Assembly: GCA_947579605.1 (NCBI GenBank) | Contig: OX388321.1 | Coordinates: 23,055,614-23,119,613 of the forward strand | DNA: 64,000 nt | Direction of reading: 5' to 3' | Source: Athripsodes cinereus | Taxonomy: Eukaryota > Arthropoda > Insecta > Trichoptera > Leptoceridae | In this document: positions 40,251-51,743 of the stretch, one piece after another | Layout: each line of letters begins with the position of its first letter | Position numbering within the stretch: position 1 is the stretch's first letter | Program-made: the position numbers and the translations under genes | Notes under the pieces: generated by a model | Told to the model about the DNA's origin: nothing | What the model saw: only the letters and a program-made list of their open reading frames with translations | Database searches by the model: none

Positions 40251-42059
40251 TGAATTGACCCTTGTAATAGTTTTTCAATATGTATACAAATTATACATAT
40301 TTTACTATCATCTGTCAAATCGTAACATTCTAATTCATATTATTTCCATCAATTTAATAAAAGTAACCTAATAAAATGAAAATACACGAAAAGGAATAAA
40401 ACGGTTATTTTTATGTGACATGTCGATTGGACAAATAAAGTTAAGACGTATTTCTTCGTGCATGGCAACGAACCTATTAAACGGTCTTAAAAGCAATTTA
40501 TTTAACATAAGCGATATGGGTTGTTCAAAGTCATAAGCATTCGAATGATAAAGACTGATTCGACGGATGCGATTCAAGCTAAGCCCGAAAATAGCATTCG
40601 ACAGAGTAAAAACATTTATCAAAGATTGAAATCACCTAAAATTCGATAAGTGAATGAACTGTGCTCTTGTGTAATAAAAATTATCTTTATTTTAACATTT
40701 GCAGTTTATTAAATTTGTTTTATTGTTAGTGTTTATTGCTGTTTTGGCATTACATTAAATAAGCAACATTTTAAATCAGCAATTTTAGCGCTTTTTACAA
40801 ATATTGTGAGTGTTTTGTTCGTTTTTCAGTTCACCTTGTCAGCTAAATCCTTAGAATAAAAATTCAAATTTATTTTAAAAAAATGTAACCATATACAAAC
40901 AAATGAACTTGAAAATAGGAACAATAGTACTGTGCTTGAATATTTGTCCCCAGACAGCATTATAGTGTTGGTATAAGGGGTCAGGAGAATATGTCAGTTT
41001 TTGTTTGATTCATCCGGTCAACCCTAATGTCTTATTTGGATGGGAGCTGTAGACAATCAGTTAGTTATCTTTTCATCTCCAAACATCAATTTGAATGATG
41101 TTTGAAATTTTAAATAAAAAAGTTTCAAAAAGAACGAAACCAAATATGTTGTATTTTTTTCACTGGTTTTTTTCTGTTTTAATTTCTTATTTAAAATAAA
41201 CTTTAACAATGAATAGATACAATAAACTTTACAAAAATTACAATTTCGGTCTTTAGCCTGATTCTTTCGGCCATGAATAAACGTAATTCAGAATGATTAG
41301 TTTCGGCTTGGACTCTATAGATTTTCATGACAGTATTTACGTATGCATTGGCTTTAAGGAGGCTTCAAGACTTTTTATTGGGTATTATAATGTAAATCTA
41401 CCCATTAATATTGCCATTATTCCGCTTAGGCCCGATTCGGCGAATGCTGATAAAGCAAACTGTAAACTATGACTTCATGCAAAGTGTTGGGAATTGTCAC
41501 ATTTTTCTTATTTATAGCGACAAATAATCCTTAATAATATTACTGAACACAATAAATTATTTTTATGTTATTAAGTAATAAATCGATAAGTCGATGCATC
41601 AGTAATAATTTTCGATAAACCATAATAAATATTATTTTTTCTGGAAAATTTAAACCGGCGGACGAAAAAAAACAAATTGTGGACTGACAATGAACTGATT
41701 TAAATTAAATTTGTAGGACAAATTAACTAAATGGGCGACTAATATCGAGTGACAAATAAATAATTCATCACTAGGTGCTCCATAGATAGCACGAATTTAA
41801 GAAGTAGGTAGTTAAAATCTTCAGTTTTCCAAAAAAAAATAAGCTTCTAAATATTTATACCTGTTCTGAAATAAAAATAAACTATTATTTCAATATAGTG
41901 CAATAAAACAGGATATTAAAGAGAATAACAAATGAATATTGCGTACATTCTCATTAAGTGAATGTGTAAATGTAAAAACGATATCACCCCATTTCATTTA
42001 TGTTCTGTTAGGAATAATAATTATGTTTTAAGATTTCCACGGTAATTTGATTACACATT
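40251..42059. other. No gene recognised (1.8 kb)
   Basis: Longest quiet stretch. AT-rich, no element ends, and the longest frame (84 codons, 40368-40622 minus) has no known motif. Confidence 0.45.
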
Positions 42060-42104
42060 ATCTTCTGTATTTTTGAGTTTGAAGCCGTGTGTTTGTGTTT
42101 GTGT

Positions 42105-42155
42105 AGGGTGAACCCGTCTTTCTACCTTTCGACTCGTTCACTGAGTGCGTCATCA
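42105..42155 (-). ncRNA. Hammerhead-like 5' half
   Basis: Minus order: AUCUGAUGA, C, stem II GACUC/GAGUC with a bulged C and loop AGUGAAC, GAA, then AGGUAGAAAG with no palindromic stem III. Core and stem II are conserved but the cleavage half is not identifiable. Confidence 0.35.
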
Positions 42156-42249
42156 GATATCTCCACTTAGCGTTTCTTCGTGTACCTACATCTTTTTTGT
42201 CTGTTGTTTGTAAATATGACATTTTATTGCCCTTGTTGTAATGTATCAT

Positions 42250-42400
42250 TATGCTAAACCAAATCGGAAAAAGTGAGAGAGACGTCTCAACGCTTAGGAA
42301 TAGACTGGTTTAAGTAATCACTTCCGGTGTTCATGGATTACGTTCACCGATTTTGTCACTCTTACTGTCATGATATAAGCTCCACCAATTAAAGATCATT
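42250..42400. repeat. Unclassified repeat fragment
   Basis: GACGTCTCAACGCTTAGGAA plus TTCACCGATTTTGTCACTC echo 20644-20720 (CGTCCCAACGCTTACG, ATTCACCAATAATTCTGCC). Non-coding. Confidence 0.5.
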
Positions 42401-42529
42401 TAATGCAAGCCATAAAAGCAACCATATTTTTGGGATCTCAGATTTCAAATCTCGAATAGATCAATAAAGTGTCTTAATAGTGCCGGAACAATAAAATTGT
42501 TATAGGTACTCAATACAATCTACTCGGCT

Positions 42530-42620
42530 TGAGACAGTCTAGGGACTGTTAAACGCCGTCAAAAGAAAATCATCCAAAATCATCATCATCGGCTGATAGT
42601 TCAACTATCAGACAAGTAGA
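42530..42620 (+). repeat. LINE 3'-end repeat with ATC tail
   Basis: GAGACAGTCTAGGGACTG, TTAAACGCCGTCAAAAGAAA, ATCATCCAAAATCATCATC. Same order as the inverse of 22123-22195. The end carries a short perfect hairpin CTGATAGTT-C-AACTATCAG. Confidence 0.65.
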
Positions 42621-43274
42621 TTGCACCAACAAATTTTAAGAATTTTATTTGTATTTTTTTTTATTGTTTTACTGGATTTGGGCACATCACCAGTCAGACA
42701 TCTTGATAGGAAAACAAAATTTACAAATTGTAACATTGTGAAAAATGTAATCGGGAGATGTGAGAAAGGCGTCCCGACGCTTACGAATTGGATCATTCAC
42801 ATGGCTCTCCATTTGATAGAGTAAATAAAAAATATCATGATAATATCCTTAAAAACATTCCTATTACTTCTTTGAGTACTATTACCTACTAAACTTTACT
42901 GCCTGGTATTGAATCAGTAGAAATAATAATACCTTATACATAGTAAGTAAGTAATACAATAAAGAGTAATCAAATGAAATCTTATTTTACTGTGTGCTTA
43001 TTGTAACTATATAGGTAGTGGTGTATGGAAACCACCACGACGCACTCTTCTTTAATGAAATGTTTAAGTGTAAATGCTACCCACATCATAATATTACCTA
43101 TTATCTGAGAAAATGTTATCCCACTCTTAATAAAATACTCATAGATTTGTGCTGGGTGTATTTACATATAAATATTACCTAAATACATACTGTACAAATT
43201 GCTGATCTTACAACCCATAAAAATGTATTTTTATTAAGTAGGTAAATATTATTGTTTTATATTGATTCTGTTTT
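42621..43274. other. No gene recognised
   Basis: Contains the repeat word GCGTCCCGACGCTTACGAAT at about 42768 and otherwise AT-rich sequence. Confidence 0.45.
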
Positions 43275-43520
43275 TTTTTTTGGTTTGGCGCGGAGGTAAC
43301 GCTCTTGCCTTTGAGTCACGAGGTCCCGCGTTCGATTCCCGGCCAGGGCTAAGTGAAGAATGACCTTTTTCAAATTGTCCTCGGTCTAGGTGTTACATGT
43401 ATAAGTGTTTAGTGCATTGTATATAAATTTGTATCGTCGCGTTAGTACCCATAATACAAGATTCATCTTAGTTTGGAACTAGCTCGATCTGTGTGAATTG
43501 TCTATGTAGGTATGTTGTTA
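43275..43520 (+). mobile_element. tRNA-derived SINE (SINE2)
   Basis: Head GGCGCGGAGGTAACGCTCTT (box A region), TTGAGTCACGAGGTCC, box B CGTTCGATTCCCGG, then body AAGTGAAGAATGACCTTTTT, GTGTTTAGTGCATTGTATAT and GAACTAGCTCGATCTGTGTG. Same order, inverted, at 63590-63860. RNA polymerase III transcription is expected from the internal boxes. Confidence 0.88.
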
Positions 43521-43564
43521 TTGCTTTTGAGCAATTTTTCAATTATTTTTTGAGTTTTTCCAAG

Positions 43565-43715
43565 TGTTACATCTTAAATTCAGCGATGAATTATGCCACC
43601 CATCATGTATGTCTTAATTTTTGAGACGCAGAGGAGAGCTTGCAAGTTGTTAATTACATACAGCTGGTATGCTGACTACCCCGCTTGTAAAAAATGTCGT
43701 GATGGTGTGAATTAA
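43565..43715 (+). repeat. S3 repeat copy
   Basis: CATCTTAAATTCAGCGATGA, TGCCACCCATCATGTATGTC, AGGAGAGCTTGCAAG, then CTACCCCGCTTG, GTCGTGATGGTGTGAATT. Close to the copy in 45408-45695 but without the head. Confidence 0.82.
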
Positions 43716-43735
43716 TAAATGAATGAGTTATTTAT

Positions 43736-43805
43736 TTATTTATTTATTAATAATAATAAACGACTGAAACAGCCTTTACAAACATAATAACAAAAAGAAA
43801 ACAGT
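43736..43805 (-). repeat. LINE 3' tail with AATA repeat
   Basis: Inverse of the 8214-8275 tail: AATAAACGACTGAAACAGCC then TTTACAAACATAATAACA behind TTTATTTATTTA. Confidence 0.6.
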
Positions 43806-45151
43806 CAAGTGAAAAAACAATGTATATCATATAAGGAATACAATATAAAATTTAGATACTAGCATAATTATGCTTTCTATAATTTTTATTTTTTTTAACC
43901 TTCAGGATGGAAGGCATGCATCATCGCTGAAACTATACAAATTAATTGTCTTATACGTAAGGCTTTACGAATACCTGCTCTTGACGGGTCATTTGAAATC
44001 TTATAAATTAATGTTACCAACATCAAAAGGTTATGAGGCTTTTTTCTTCATTGTATTTGTATGCCTAACTAATTTTATATTATTTTTCTTTACAGGTAAG
44101 TCATCTACGAGCTTCCAGCTTTTTCACCTTATAATATATAATGAGTAAGTTCGTACATATTTTGTTTATAGTTAGACAAAAACATTTCGGCAGCTTTTTA
44201 ATCAAAAGAAGGTAGCAACACTATTGGCCAAAAGTGTGGACATTTTTGACAACATTTATTTATCAACGTAGTAAAAGAGAAACCATAAAATACATAATTA
44301 TTACAAATCGCTGTCGAATCAAAACAGTCTGCAAGTCTTTATGAACACACATAAATAATTAATAATTTAGCCGATACTATGTAGCTTAGTGGCTCTTGTT
44401 GTGTATTGAAACATGGGATTCCAGTTATCAAGTGAATTTATTATTACATTGGTTACATGTATCTCAGTATTCTCAGTACCTATGTACAATGAATTATTGT
44501 TACCTTCCACCTTAACTAGGTACCTATCCTATACATGTAAATATATAAGTACTAATACAACAGCTCTGATGGACTTGAGAGAGTAAAAAATCACTTATTA
44601 TTGGCTCAAACGCATAAATAATAGGAGTCCTTGTACTCTTGAAATATCCGGGAAAAGAGGTTATTTCAACATACAATATACCTATTTTTATCAAGCACAG
44701 ATAGGAAAGATATTAAGTGATTTTTATTATATGATAGGTAAAGCCGATAGATCTTACTTAAACTGGAGAAAAATGCTTTGATAATCAAATAGCAAAATGG
44801 ATAGAAAAAAAAGTAAGAACTTAAAGATGAATGGATAAAAGAATATAGAATAAAAAATCGCTTACAAAGCTCAGTAAAGTAAGTAACTTTATAGGATTTT
44901 AAAATAGTAATATCCAATAAATGCAAATAAAAAAGGCGAATTTCTCTGCTATATAATATTATTTCTTTTTCTGAATCTCTCATCTCTCGATGATTTCTTT
45001 ATTCTATTACATTCTTCTTACTCAATCTTCTATAATATCCAAATAGCACATTATATACGTAGCGATACTTAATCTTTCAATCATCCTATTGAGTTGTAGA
45101 TGAAATCCTTCGGAATACGTTTTACTCGATGTAGTACGTCCTGTAGTCAGG
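43806..45151. other. No gene recognised
   Basis: AT-rich. Frames at 43870-44148 and 44666-44983 are hydrophobic and aromatic but show no family motif. They look like chance frames in AT-rich DNA. Confidence 0.45.
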
Positions 45152-45159
45152 GTGTCCAC
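45152..45159. repeat. 8-bp target site duplication of the hAT element
   Basis: GTGTCCAC, identical to 48156-48163, matching the hAT nTnnnnAn preference. Confidence 0.9.
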
Positions 45160-45407
45160 TAGGGTGGAACACTTTTGTATGAAAAAATTTTTTTTTTCGA
45201 ATATCGAATTGGAATACCAGGCAAAAGTTGCCTTATATAATTGTAAATAACACCCAGTAATTTGGAAGTTCTAGCTCAACAGCAAGAGGTCCCGCCATAG
45301 ACTTGAAATTTCAATTTTTAAGTTTTTACAGACGCTTTGTTAAGTACACCCTATTAACAAAATATTAACTAAATATAATATGTTATGCATTTATATGATA
45401 AGATAAA

Positions 45408-45695
45408 GCACCCGGTAAAGAATTGGTCTCCCACTCTTCTCCATAAGTTTCCCGTGGAGCACCCGGTAAAGAATTGGTCTCCCACTCTTCTCCATAAGTT
45501 TTCGAGTGTCCTGTAAAAGGCAGGTGTTCGAAAAAATAAGACTCTTTACATCTTAAATTCAGCGATGAGGTTTGCCACCCATCCTGAATATCTTGATTTT
45601 ATATTGGCACGGAGAAGACAGCTTGCATGTTTTATATGCAGTTGGTCTGCTGGCTGCCCCACTTGTGGGATATGCCGTGATGGTATAGTAGTAAA
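45408..45695 (+). repeat. S3 repeat with duplicated head, inside the hAT element
   Basis: A 51-bp segment starting GCACCCGGTAAAGAATTGG and running through CCCACTCTTCTCCATAAG is present twice (45408 and 45459). It is followed by GTGTCCTGTAAAAGGCAGG, CATCTTAAATTCAGCGATGA, GGCACGGAGAAGACAGCTTG, CTGGCTGCCCCACTTGTGGG, and ATGCCGTGATGGTATAGTAG as the 3' end. This is the fullest S3 copy. A tRNA-like origin for the head is possible (GGTGTTCGA resembles box B) but weak. Confidence 0.85.
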
Positions 45696-45852
45696 AGTAT
45701 ATTTTAGTTAATAGAATCATTTATTTTAAAAATATACACAGTTTCAGAAAGTTGTGTCGGTATGAATAACGTCATTTTTCATAACAAAAATCCTTTTTCG
45801 TCTCAAACTTTGGCATGAGCTTTCGAGACACTAAATTAGATTTTACAAAACC

Positions 45853-47376
45853 CTATCTTCTTGTCTTATCGCATACACGTAGAGCTGCTTCTATCACACA
45901 TTTTACTGATCTTTCCACAGCTTGTGTGTGGTAAGGCAGTCTCATTAACTCCAAAAACGATTCTCCTCCATTTTCAATAAGATGTTGTAACTGCTTATCG
46001 AAAATATTCATCAGTATTGAGGTTTCGTATTTATTTTGTTGCCAGTTTATCAAGTCTATGTAAGAACTTGCATTTAAGTCCACTTTTGGCACCTCAAACA
46101 TGCGCGAAACAGAATTTTTATTCACTTGACGAGCTTTTAAAATGCGTCTGGCAGCTAGTTCTCTAATGTGCTTACGCGTATCTGTTATCGTACTCAACAA
46201 CAAGTTTTCTGGTTGAGCAAAGTAACTGTTCCGAAATAAAACAGGGTCCACAATCGCTAACAATTCGTTCGACAAATAACTAGTGCTGTTAATGAGCTTC
46301 CATAAATGTTTTGAACCATCTTTAATGCTATACCAATTTGACCTGCAAATGATTTAGATCCTGCTATAGGGCTATCCAAATAGGAAAACAAAGCGTCAAT
46401 AGCAACTCATTGGCGTATAAGAGACAAATTATCCAATGCAATGGTTGAGATAGTCTATTTTCCAAAAAACCAATCACGCCTCCCACATTCCCTGTATTTT
46501 TGGTTGTTCCATTACATCCAACAGTCATTATACTCTCTGGTGATATATTTTCAGTCGTCAAAAAGCCGTGGATAGCTCTTTCAATATTTCTCGCACTGCC
46601 CGATGTTGGAAACACATACCCAACATAAACAGAACCTGGTTCTTTAATAATCGAAACATGTTCCTCTTGTACAATCACTTTAAATCTCTTCCATCTTTTT
46701 AAAACAGTTTTAGCCGTCTGGTTTTTCCTTCCATCAAAATATAAGTCAGGAATTTCTGTTACTCTTTTTTCTGTTAAAATTTGCTCGCAAACTTTCTGTC
46801 TTATTCTTCTGAGTTTCATCCTGCCCACGACGTTAGTCGACTGCGCCTCAGAGTCAGCATCAGAAGCAGAATAAAGAACATTTATGATACGATAACCGCC
46901 GCAGCTCGGTCTGATACTCCGTATCTACCGCATACAATCGTCAAACTATGAAGACTGGCATCCGTGAGCTTTATAGGCTTTTGATCCACTTTGTTCGCGG
47001 TGTCAAGACCGACGGACGAACAAGAAGGAAGGTCAACATTAGAACTAACTTCAGATCTATTTAGCCTATATAAAGAAAAGGAAATTTCTTTAATTCTTGT
47101 ATTTGAATTATGCCTGATTTCTTGTTTAAGAGCACGTAATCTTCTTTTCTGCAATTTTTTACTCTAGATAAGATCCGTTCTTCCTAAAACCATTTGTCTG
47201 TTAGTGCGTTGGTCTTCTAAAAATATTTGTTCCTCTTTTGGCACTTTATTTTCTCTCAAACAAGTACAGTTTACAAATTCTTTACATTTACATGGAGCTA
47301 TGTCAAAAAGCTTTGCACTTTGTACTCTGAATTCTTCTACCTTTCTTTCCTTTAGTTTCTTCAAAGACTTTTTCAA
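45853..47376 (-). pseudogene. Transposase-like gene of the hAT element (multiple breaks)
   Basis: Four frames in series. (1) 47376-47164: LFDIAPCKCKEF, CTCLRENKVPKEEQIFLEDQ, a Cys-rich zinc-binding-like segment; (2) 47154-46882, separated from it by one in-frame TAG; (3) 46828-46364 after a frameshift: MTVGCNGTTKNTGNVGGVIG and QPLHWIICLLYANELLL; (4) 46275-45853 after further frameshifts: LPYHTQAVERSVKCVIEAA. The family (GCDGTxxNTGxxxGVI..PLxWxICLLHANELPL) is widespread in insects and usually annotated as uncharacterised. Here the expected Asp in GCDGT is Asn, a possible loss of a catalytic residue. Role inferred from the surrounding hAT ends. Confidence 0.78.
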
Positions 47377-48401
47377 ATTTCAAACAAAATCAAACAAATT
47401 AAATCAAAACATTTTGAGTGATATTTTTTAAGTAACTGTAAAACTCGTTTGTGTGTAACAATTGAAATAGAAGATTTTATTCATACCTAATTCTTCAATT
47501 TTTGTTTCAACTGTTTCGGCACTTTTCCAAAAATGTAGGTTATTTTGTGGTGCTGTTCTTTATTTTTAAGTCTTGTCGAACCCATTCAAAGAATTTCGTA
47601 ACATTCTCATACGTAAGTATTATATTCTCCTTGAACTCTGCACTTTCACCAAATATCGGACATTTTAACTTTTGCCTTGTAGAAGTCATATTTATACACT
47701 TAAAAAACGTAGGTACATCAACTAATACCTACTGGTGAAAATAATTGACGGGCTACCTTCCACCTTGAGACAATATTATCGACACTAGTTGAAACGAAAC
47801 ACTGCAAATTCGTAGATCGAAGCGTGCTGCCCCCGCTTTGTCCCGCACTTTGCTCAACTGTCCCAGTACCAAAGTATATTAAAATGATGAAATATTTGAT
47901 TGCAACTGCTAGTTAACTATATTTGAATATGTTTTTGAATAAAATAAACTTATTTTAATAAGTTCTGTATCGTTTTGTAGGCCGCGCAAATAGCCCCTAA
48001 ATTGTCCTTTTTGTAAATATTCGATGTCTTGTCGGGGGCTCTTACCGTTGTCTGATAATTTTTATATTTTTAATGCAGGCAATTGATGGCAAAAGGCAAC
48101 TAAATACAACTATTCCAAATCAAAATTCGAGAAAAAAAAAATTCGTTCCACCCTAGTGTCCACGTATTGAATTCAACCCTTCCTATTGAAAAAACTTTCA
48201 AATTTATTTGATGAAACATTATTGAAAATTTGATCGTTACAGAAACCACGCCAGAAGACTTAGAATCAGTATAATAATGCGTTGTAGCACGCTATAGTTC
48301 CGTTAATTTACAATGCAGTACAACTGCCTGGGAATGACGCATGGTTCTCCATGAGGGTCTATCCGAAAATCACGACTCATAGAATTGGGAAAACAAGTGA
48401 G

Positions 48402-48402
48402 T

Positions 48403-48454
<52 letters not shown>
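48402..48454. repeat. (GT)n(GA)n microsatellite
   Basis: About 14 GT units followed by GA-rich GAGAGAGAGAGGGAGAGAG. Likely length-polymorphic. Confidence 0.9.
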
Positions 48455-48679
48455 ACACTTCCATCAAGAATTATTCACAATAACTGCTTTTATTTATTAA
48501 TTTATTTTTTATATATAGCCAACAATGAGTGACATGACAATTGTAACCTTTGCGTTCACAACATACAAAACAGTTTCACAATGATACACACTCATGAAAA
48601 CAAACAATTATCAACTAAAACATGTCAACATCATTTAATTAAAAAAAAAACTATCAAATATAAAATAAATTTATCTTTG

Positions 48680-48790
48680 TAATGGATGTTGTTACGAAGA
48701 AAACAACTTGCGTGTTTATTACGTGCAGTTAGACATCTAGCTACCCCATTTGTTGTAAATTCCATGACGGTATGAATGAAAAATTAATGA
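48680..48790 (+). repeat. S3 3'-end fragment
   Basis: CTTGCGTGTTTATTACGTGC, AGTTAGACATCTAGCTACCC and CCATGACGGTATGAATG are the last third of S3. Confidence 0.65.
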
Positions 48791-49382
48791 ATGTCTTGAA
48801 ACGATTATAAATGACTATTTTTGTGAATACATAAGGGAAGCGAATTTGAAATAGCGATGATTGAGTCCTGAAGCCAGGAGCACAGATGAAAAATGTAATA
48901 AATGCATCCTCGAATAAAGAAACGATTTTAATGAATAGGTATGTTGATGGTGTAAACTTAATACGAACACTCAAAATCATTGAAACAAATATAAATGGAA
49001 GCTTTTGTCCAGAGGTGAACGAAACCAGGCTGAAAAGAATAAAAATAGTATTTTCCAAGCACTTCTTTTGAAGATAAGATATATAATTATATGCAATTTT
49101 TATACATTTTTACAGATTTTATGAATTAACACCCTATGCAGTAAGTATTATATAGTTACATGATGTTCGAACATTTTCTACTAGTTCTAAGAACTATACA
49201 GTATGTATATGAAACTAACTGTAAAAATATTTTATTCTAAGAAAACGTAGGTAGTTTAATCGTACATTTGATGTATCAGTGAATTGGAAATCAGATCAAT
49301 CAGAACGTATATTTCAAAAGCACAGACAGACTAATAATAATATCAATGATCCAAATTATACCATTACCAAAAAAACTACTTC
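48791..49382. other. No gene recognised
   Basis: Overlapping frames on both strands (48741-49058 minus, 48886-49071 plus) show no motif; only one could be real, probably neither. Confidence 0.4.
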
Positions 49383-49500
49383 TACTACTACTATACCATC
49401 ACGGCATATCCCACAAGTGGGGTAGCCAGCAGACTAGCTGCATATAAAAAATGCAAGCTGTCTTCTCCGTGCCAATATAAAATCAAGACATTCAAGACCA
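49383..49500 (-). repeat. S3 3'-half copy
   Basis: ACTACTATACCATCACGGCA, CCCACAAGTGGGGTAGCCAG, GCAAGCTGTCTTCTCCGTGC and CAAGACATTCAAG. The inverse of the 45550-45690 segment with few differences. Confidence 0.85.
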
Positions 49501-50479
49501 AAAAAACTGCACTGATGAATTTTCAAATATTTTTATTACTTTATTACATTGATTCCCAATGTGCTGATGACATTGACAGATGGACCACCAGGGGTCCATG
49601 GGAGACTCGACGGGGGACTACGTTTGCGTGACAAAAAATGGGAGTTCAAGATTCGTAAGCGTGGGTCCTCGAAAATTTATCTGGTTTCGATAGTGAAGAA
49701 CTAGATGAAATCACTTTTTTGATTGGCCAACATTACTTTTTTAACTTTCGCTCACACCACAATCAATTAATTAAGTAACCATTAAATTTTCACTTTTTTT
49801 TCGAAAACTGATAATTAGTGGTAAAACTCAGCCGCAAAACAAATTTCCATAGTTAGATCTAATCTTCACATTTTTTGTCGTTTTTTTTTTTAGTTTTGGG
49901 AATATGGTAGAAATGTAGCTGCAGGGGGTCCACCGGAACCAGCAATTTTGAAATTGGTTTATGAGAAACAAAATTTTGGGAACCTCTGCTCTATCATCAT
50001 TGATAAAATATAATTAAAACAATTTCTCGATAAAATAAATAATTAATAATGTACCTACATTATTATTGTTGTCAATAGAGAAGGAGCAAATAAAACTGAA
50101 TGCTCCCGAGTGATGAGGCTTTGGTATTTATGTATGTACTGGGGCGCAGTGGTAGTACAACGAAAATGAAAAAGGATAAAGAGTTATATCAGTTACAGGG
50201 TGTAAGTGCGCCGTTAATCCGTTGCGTGAATGAAGGGATAACGGATCGTTATTCGTTAGAGGATATTTCGTTATTTTGTAGAGGTTATGTACCTACCTTT
50301 GTAGTAATGGTGGCAATGTGTGCATCGAAAATCGTGTATCAAAATAACAAAAAATAATGATAGTTTAGAATTGATATTATAAGGCAAGATTTGTTAGCAC
50401 CTAAAAATTAGGTGCAAATAGTAAATATTTATTGGTTATAAGAAAATATTCACAAAACAGTAAATTACTACTGCTTAAC
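49501..50479. other. No gene; unassigned frame at 50100-50357
   Basis: An 85-codon plus frame (LGRSGSTTKMKKDKELYQ, later GYVPTFVVMVAMCASKIV) with non-AT-biased composition but no family I can name. The rest is AT-rich. Confidence 0.4.
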
Positions 50480-50807
50480 TCACAACCCTCCTTTCTGACA
50501 AGTGTATTCTCATTTGTCATTCTTTCCTCTTCCATTAGTTCCACATGACCAAACCATATCAATTTATTTACACGCATTCTATCCACAACACTCGTCATGC
50601 ATCCAATCATTCTTCTAATATCCTCATTCCTCACTTTACCACTTAACGTTTTACCAACTATTCTCCTAAGCGATCTCATCTCCACAGCATTTATTCCACT
50701 TTCACCCCTCTTCAACCATGTCCAAGTTTCGCTTGCATATATAAATGTTGGGAACAGGATGGTGTTGTGCAATTTAACCATGTTCGACACATTGTCATTG
50801 CTGACAC
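50480..50807 (-). mobile_element. LINE-A fragment, split by a hAT insertion
   Basis: Minus frame: SNMVKLHNTILFPTFIYASE, TWTWLKRGESGINAVEMRS, LRRIVGKTLSGKVRNEDIRR, MRVNKLIWFGHVELMEEERM, then decay. It is the best match to 18570-18880. Its upstream part resumes beyond 51909 (MLGV-like codons). Confidence 0.87.
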
Positions 50808-51461
50808 TAGAGGGTTACTCCCGGGAATTCCCGGGCGGGACCCTCTAATTTTTATTTCCCGTTTCCCGGGAAAAAAACGAATCCTTTCCCGGGAAAAAAT
50901 ACAAATTATTAGTCGTGCAGATTGCCATACCGATACCGAAATCTTTGTTTAGTTAACTGTAATAGTCGTGATAAACTTGTAGAAGCTGACGAATATTTTG
51001 ATAGGAAAATATGAAAAATAATATTAATTACCAATATAAGTGTTATACTTTAAAAAAAAAACTTAATTATAGCTTCAATGTATTCGTTTGAAAGAAGCAT
51101 AATTATTCTAAATATAATTCGAAATCGGAGGTGTGTTTGGCCGACAATGTATAAGAATCCTACAATTTTTCATGTTTTTTTTTACATATTTCGAAAAGTT
51201 AGATAGTTCTTAAAAATATTAGTGCAGCCAACTGTCATTTTTTTTGTTTTATTCATGGATATTAACCGACATAAAAAATCTTTTTTTGTCGAAATTTCTC
51301 ATTTTTTAAAGTCAAAAATCTTTAAAAGGCTTTGCCAAAATCCATAACATTTTTTGCTTGATAGGATGATCAAAAATTAAAAGTTTATATATTTTGTAAA
51401 CAATTTTTATTTTAAAGTTGATATTTTCAACTGACGGTACTTGGTGGAAATTCATGTTGAA

Positions 51462-51536
51462 TTAATTAAAATAAAACACTTATTTGTAGTATATCCACGG
51501 TGGATATACTACAAATAAGTGTTTTATTTTAATTAA
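51462..51536. repeat. Perfect 75-bp palindrome inside the hAT element
   Basis: Arms of 37 bases (51462-51498 and 51500-51536) around one G. The centre is TAGTATATCCACGGTGGATA and the outer part AAATAAAACACTTATTTG. The word ATCCAC...AATAAAACAC is reminiscent of the segment downstream of the hammerhead copies, so this may be a doubled remnant of that repeat. Confidence 0.9.
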
Positions 51537-51672
51537 ATTTTTATTTTGATATAACATAGAGTACCTAAATAAATCTCGTCAGTCAGCTATTTAGTTTTTT
51601 TTTAAGCAAATTACTTATATTGGTAACAAAAATTTGATTTTTTTTTATCAAATCAAAATGTTTGCAAGGCGT

Positions 51673-51743
51673 TACCTTACTTTGAAAAGGTTCTATCTAT
51701 ATAGGGAATGCTGTATATGATAGAACCTTTTCAAAGTAAGGTA
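51673..51743. repeat. Hairpin with perfect 25-bp stem
   Basis: TACCTTACTTTGAAAAGGTT plus CTATC pairs with 51719-51743 across a 21-base loop. Size resembles a small-RNA precursor, but nothing else supports that. Confidence 0.85.

Larger units (their letters stand above)
45160..48155 (-). mobile_element. hAT-superfamily transposon, 3.0 kb, degenerate
   Basis: Termini TAGGGTGGAAC and the exact inverse GTTCCACCCTA. Subterminal similarity continues (TTCGAATATCGAATTGGAAT at the left against TCGAATTTTGATTTGGAAT inverted at the right, then AGGCAAAAGTTGCC against GTTGCCTTTTGCC). Perfect 8-bp duplications flank it. The transposase-like gene runs on the minus strand (47376 to 45853), and an S3 repeat inserted between gene and left end. 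The 4271-6286 element begins with the similar TAGGGTG. Confidence 0.9.

Noticed and set aside
43290..43345. Possible tRNA gene in the SINE2 head
   Set aside because: Same head recurs at three other sites, two of them followed by the same non-tRNA body; it is a SINE promoter.
48741..49071. Small host gene on either strand
   Set aside because: Opposed overlapping frames with no motif; at most one could be real and nothing favours either.
51673..51743. microRNA precursor
   Set aside because: The perfect stem fits size, but it lies within a transposon and lacks mismatched-bulge features or any conservation evidence.
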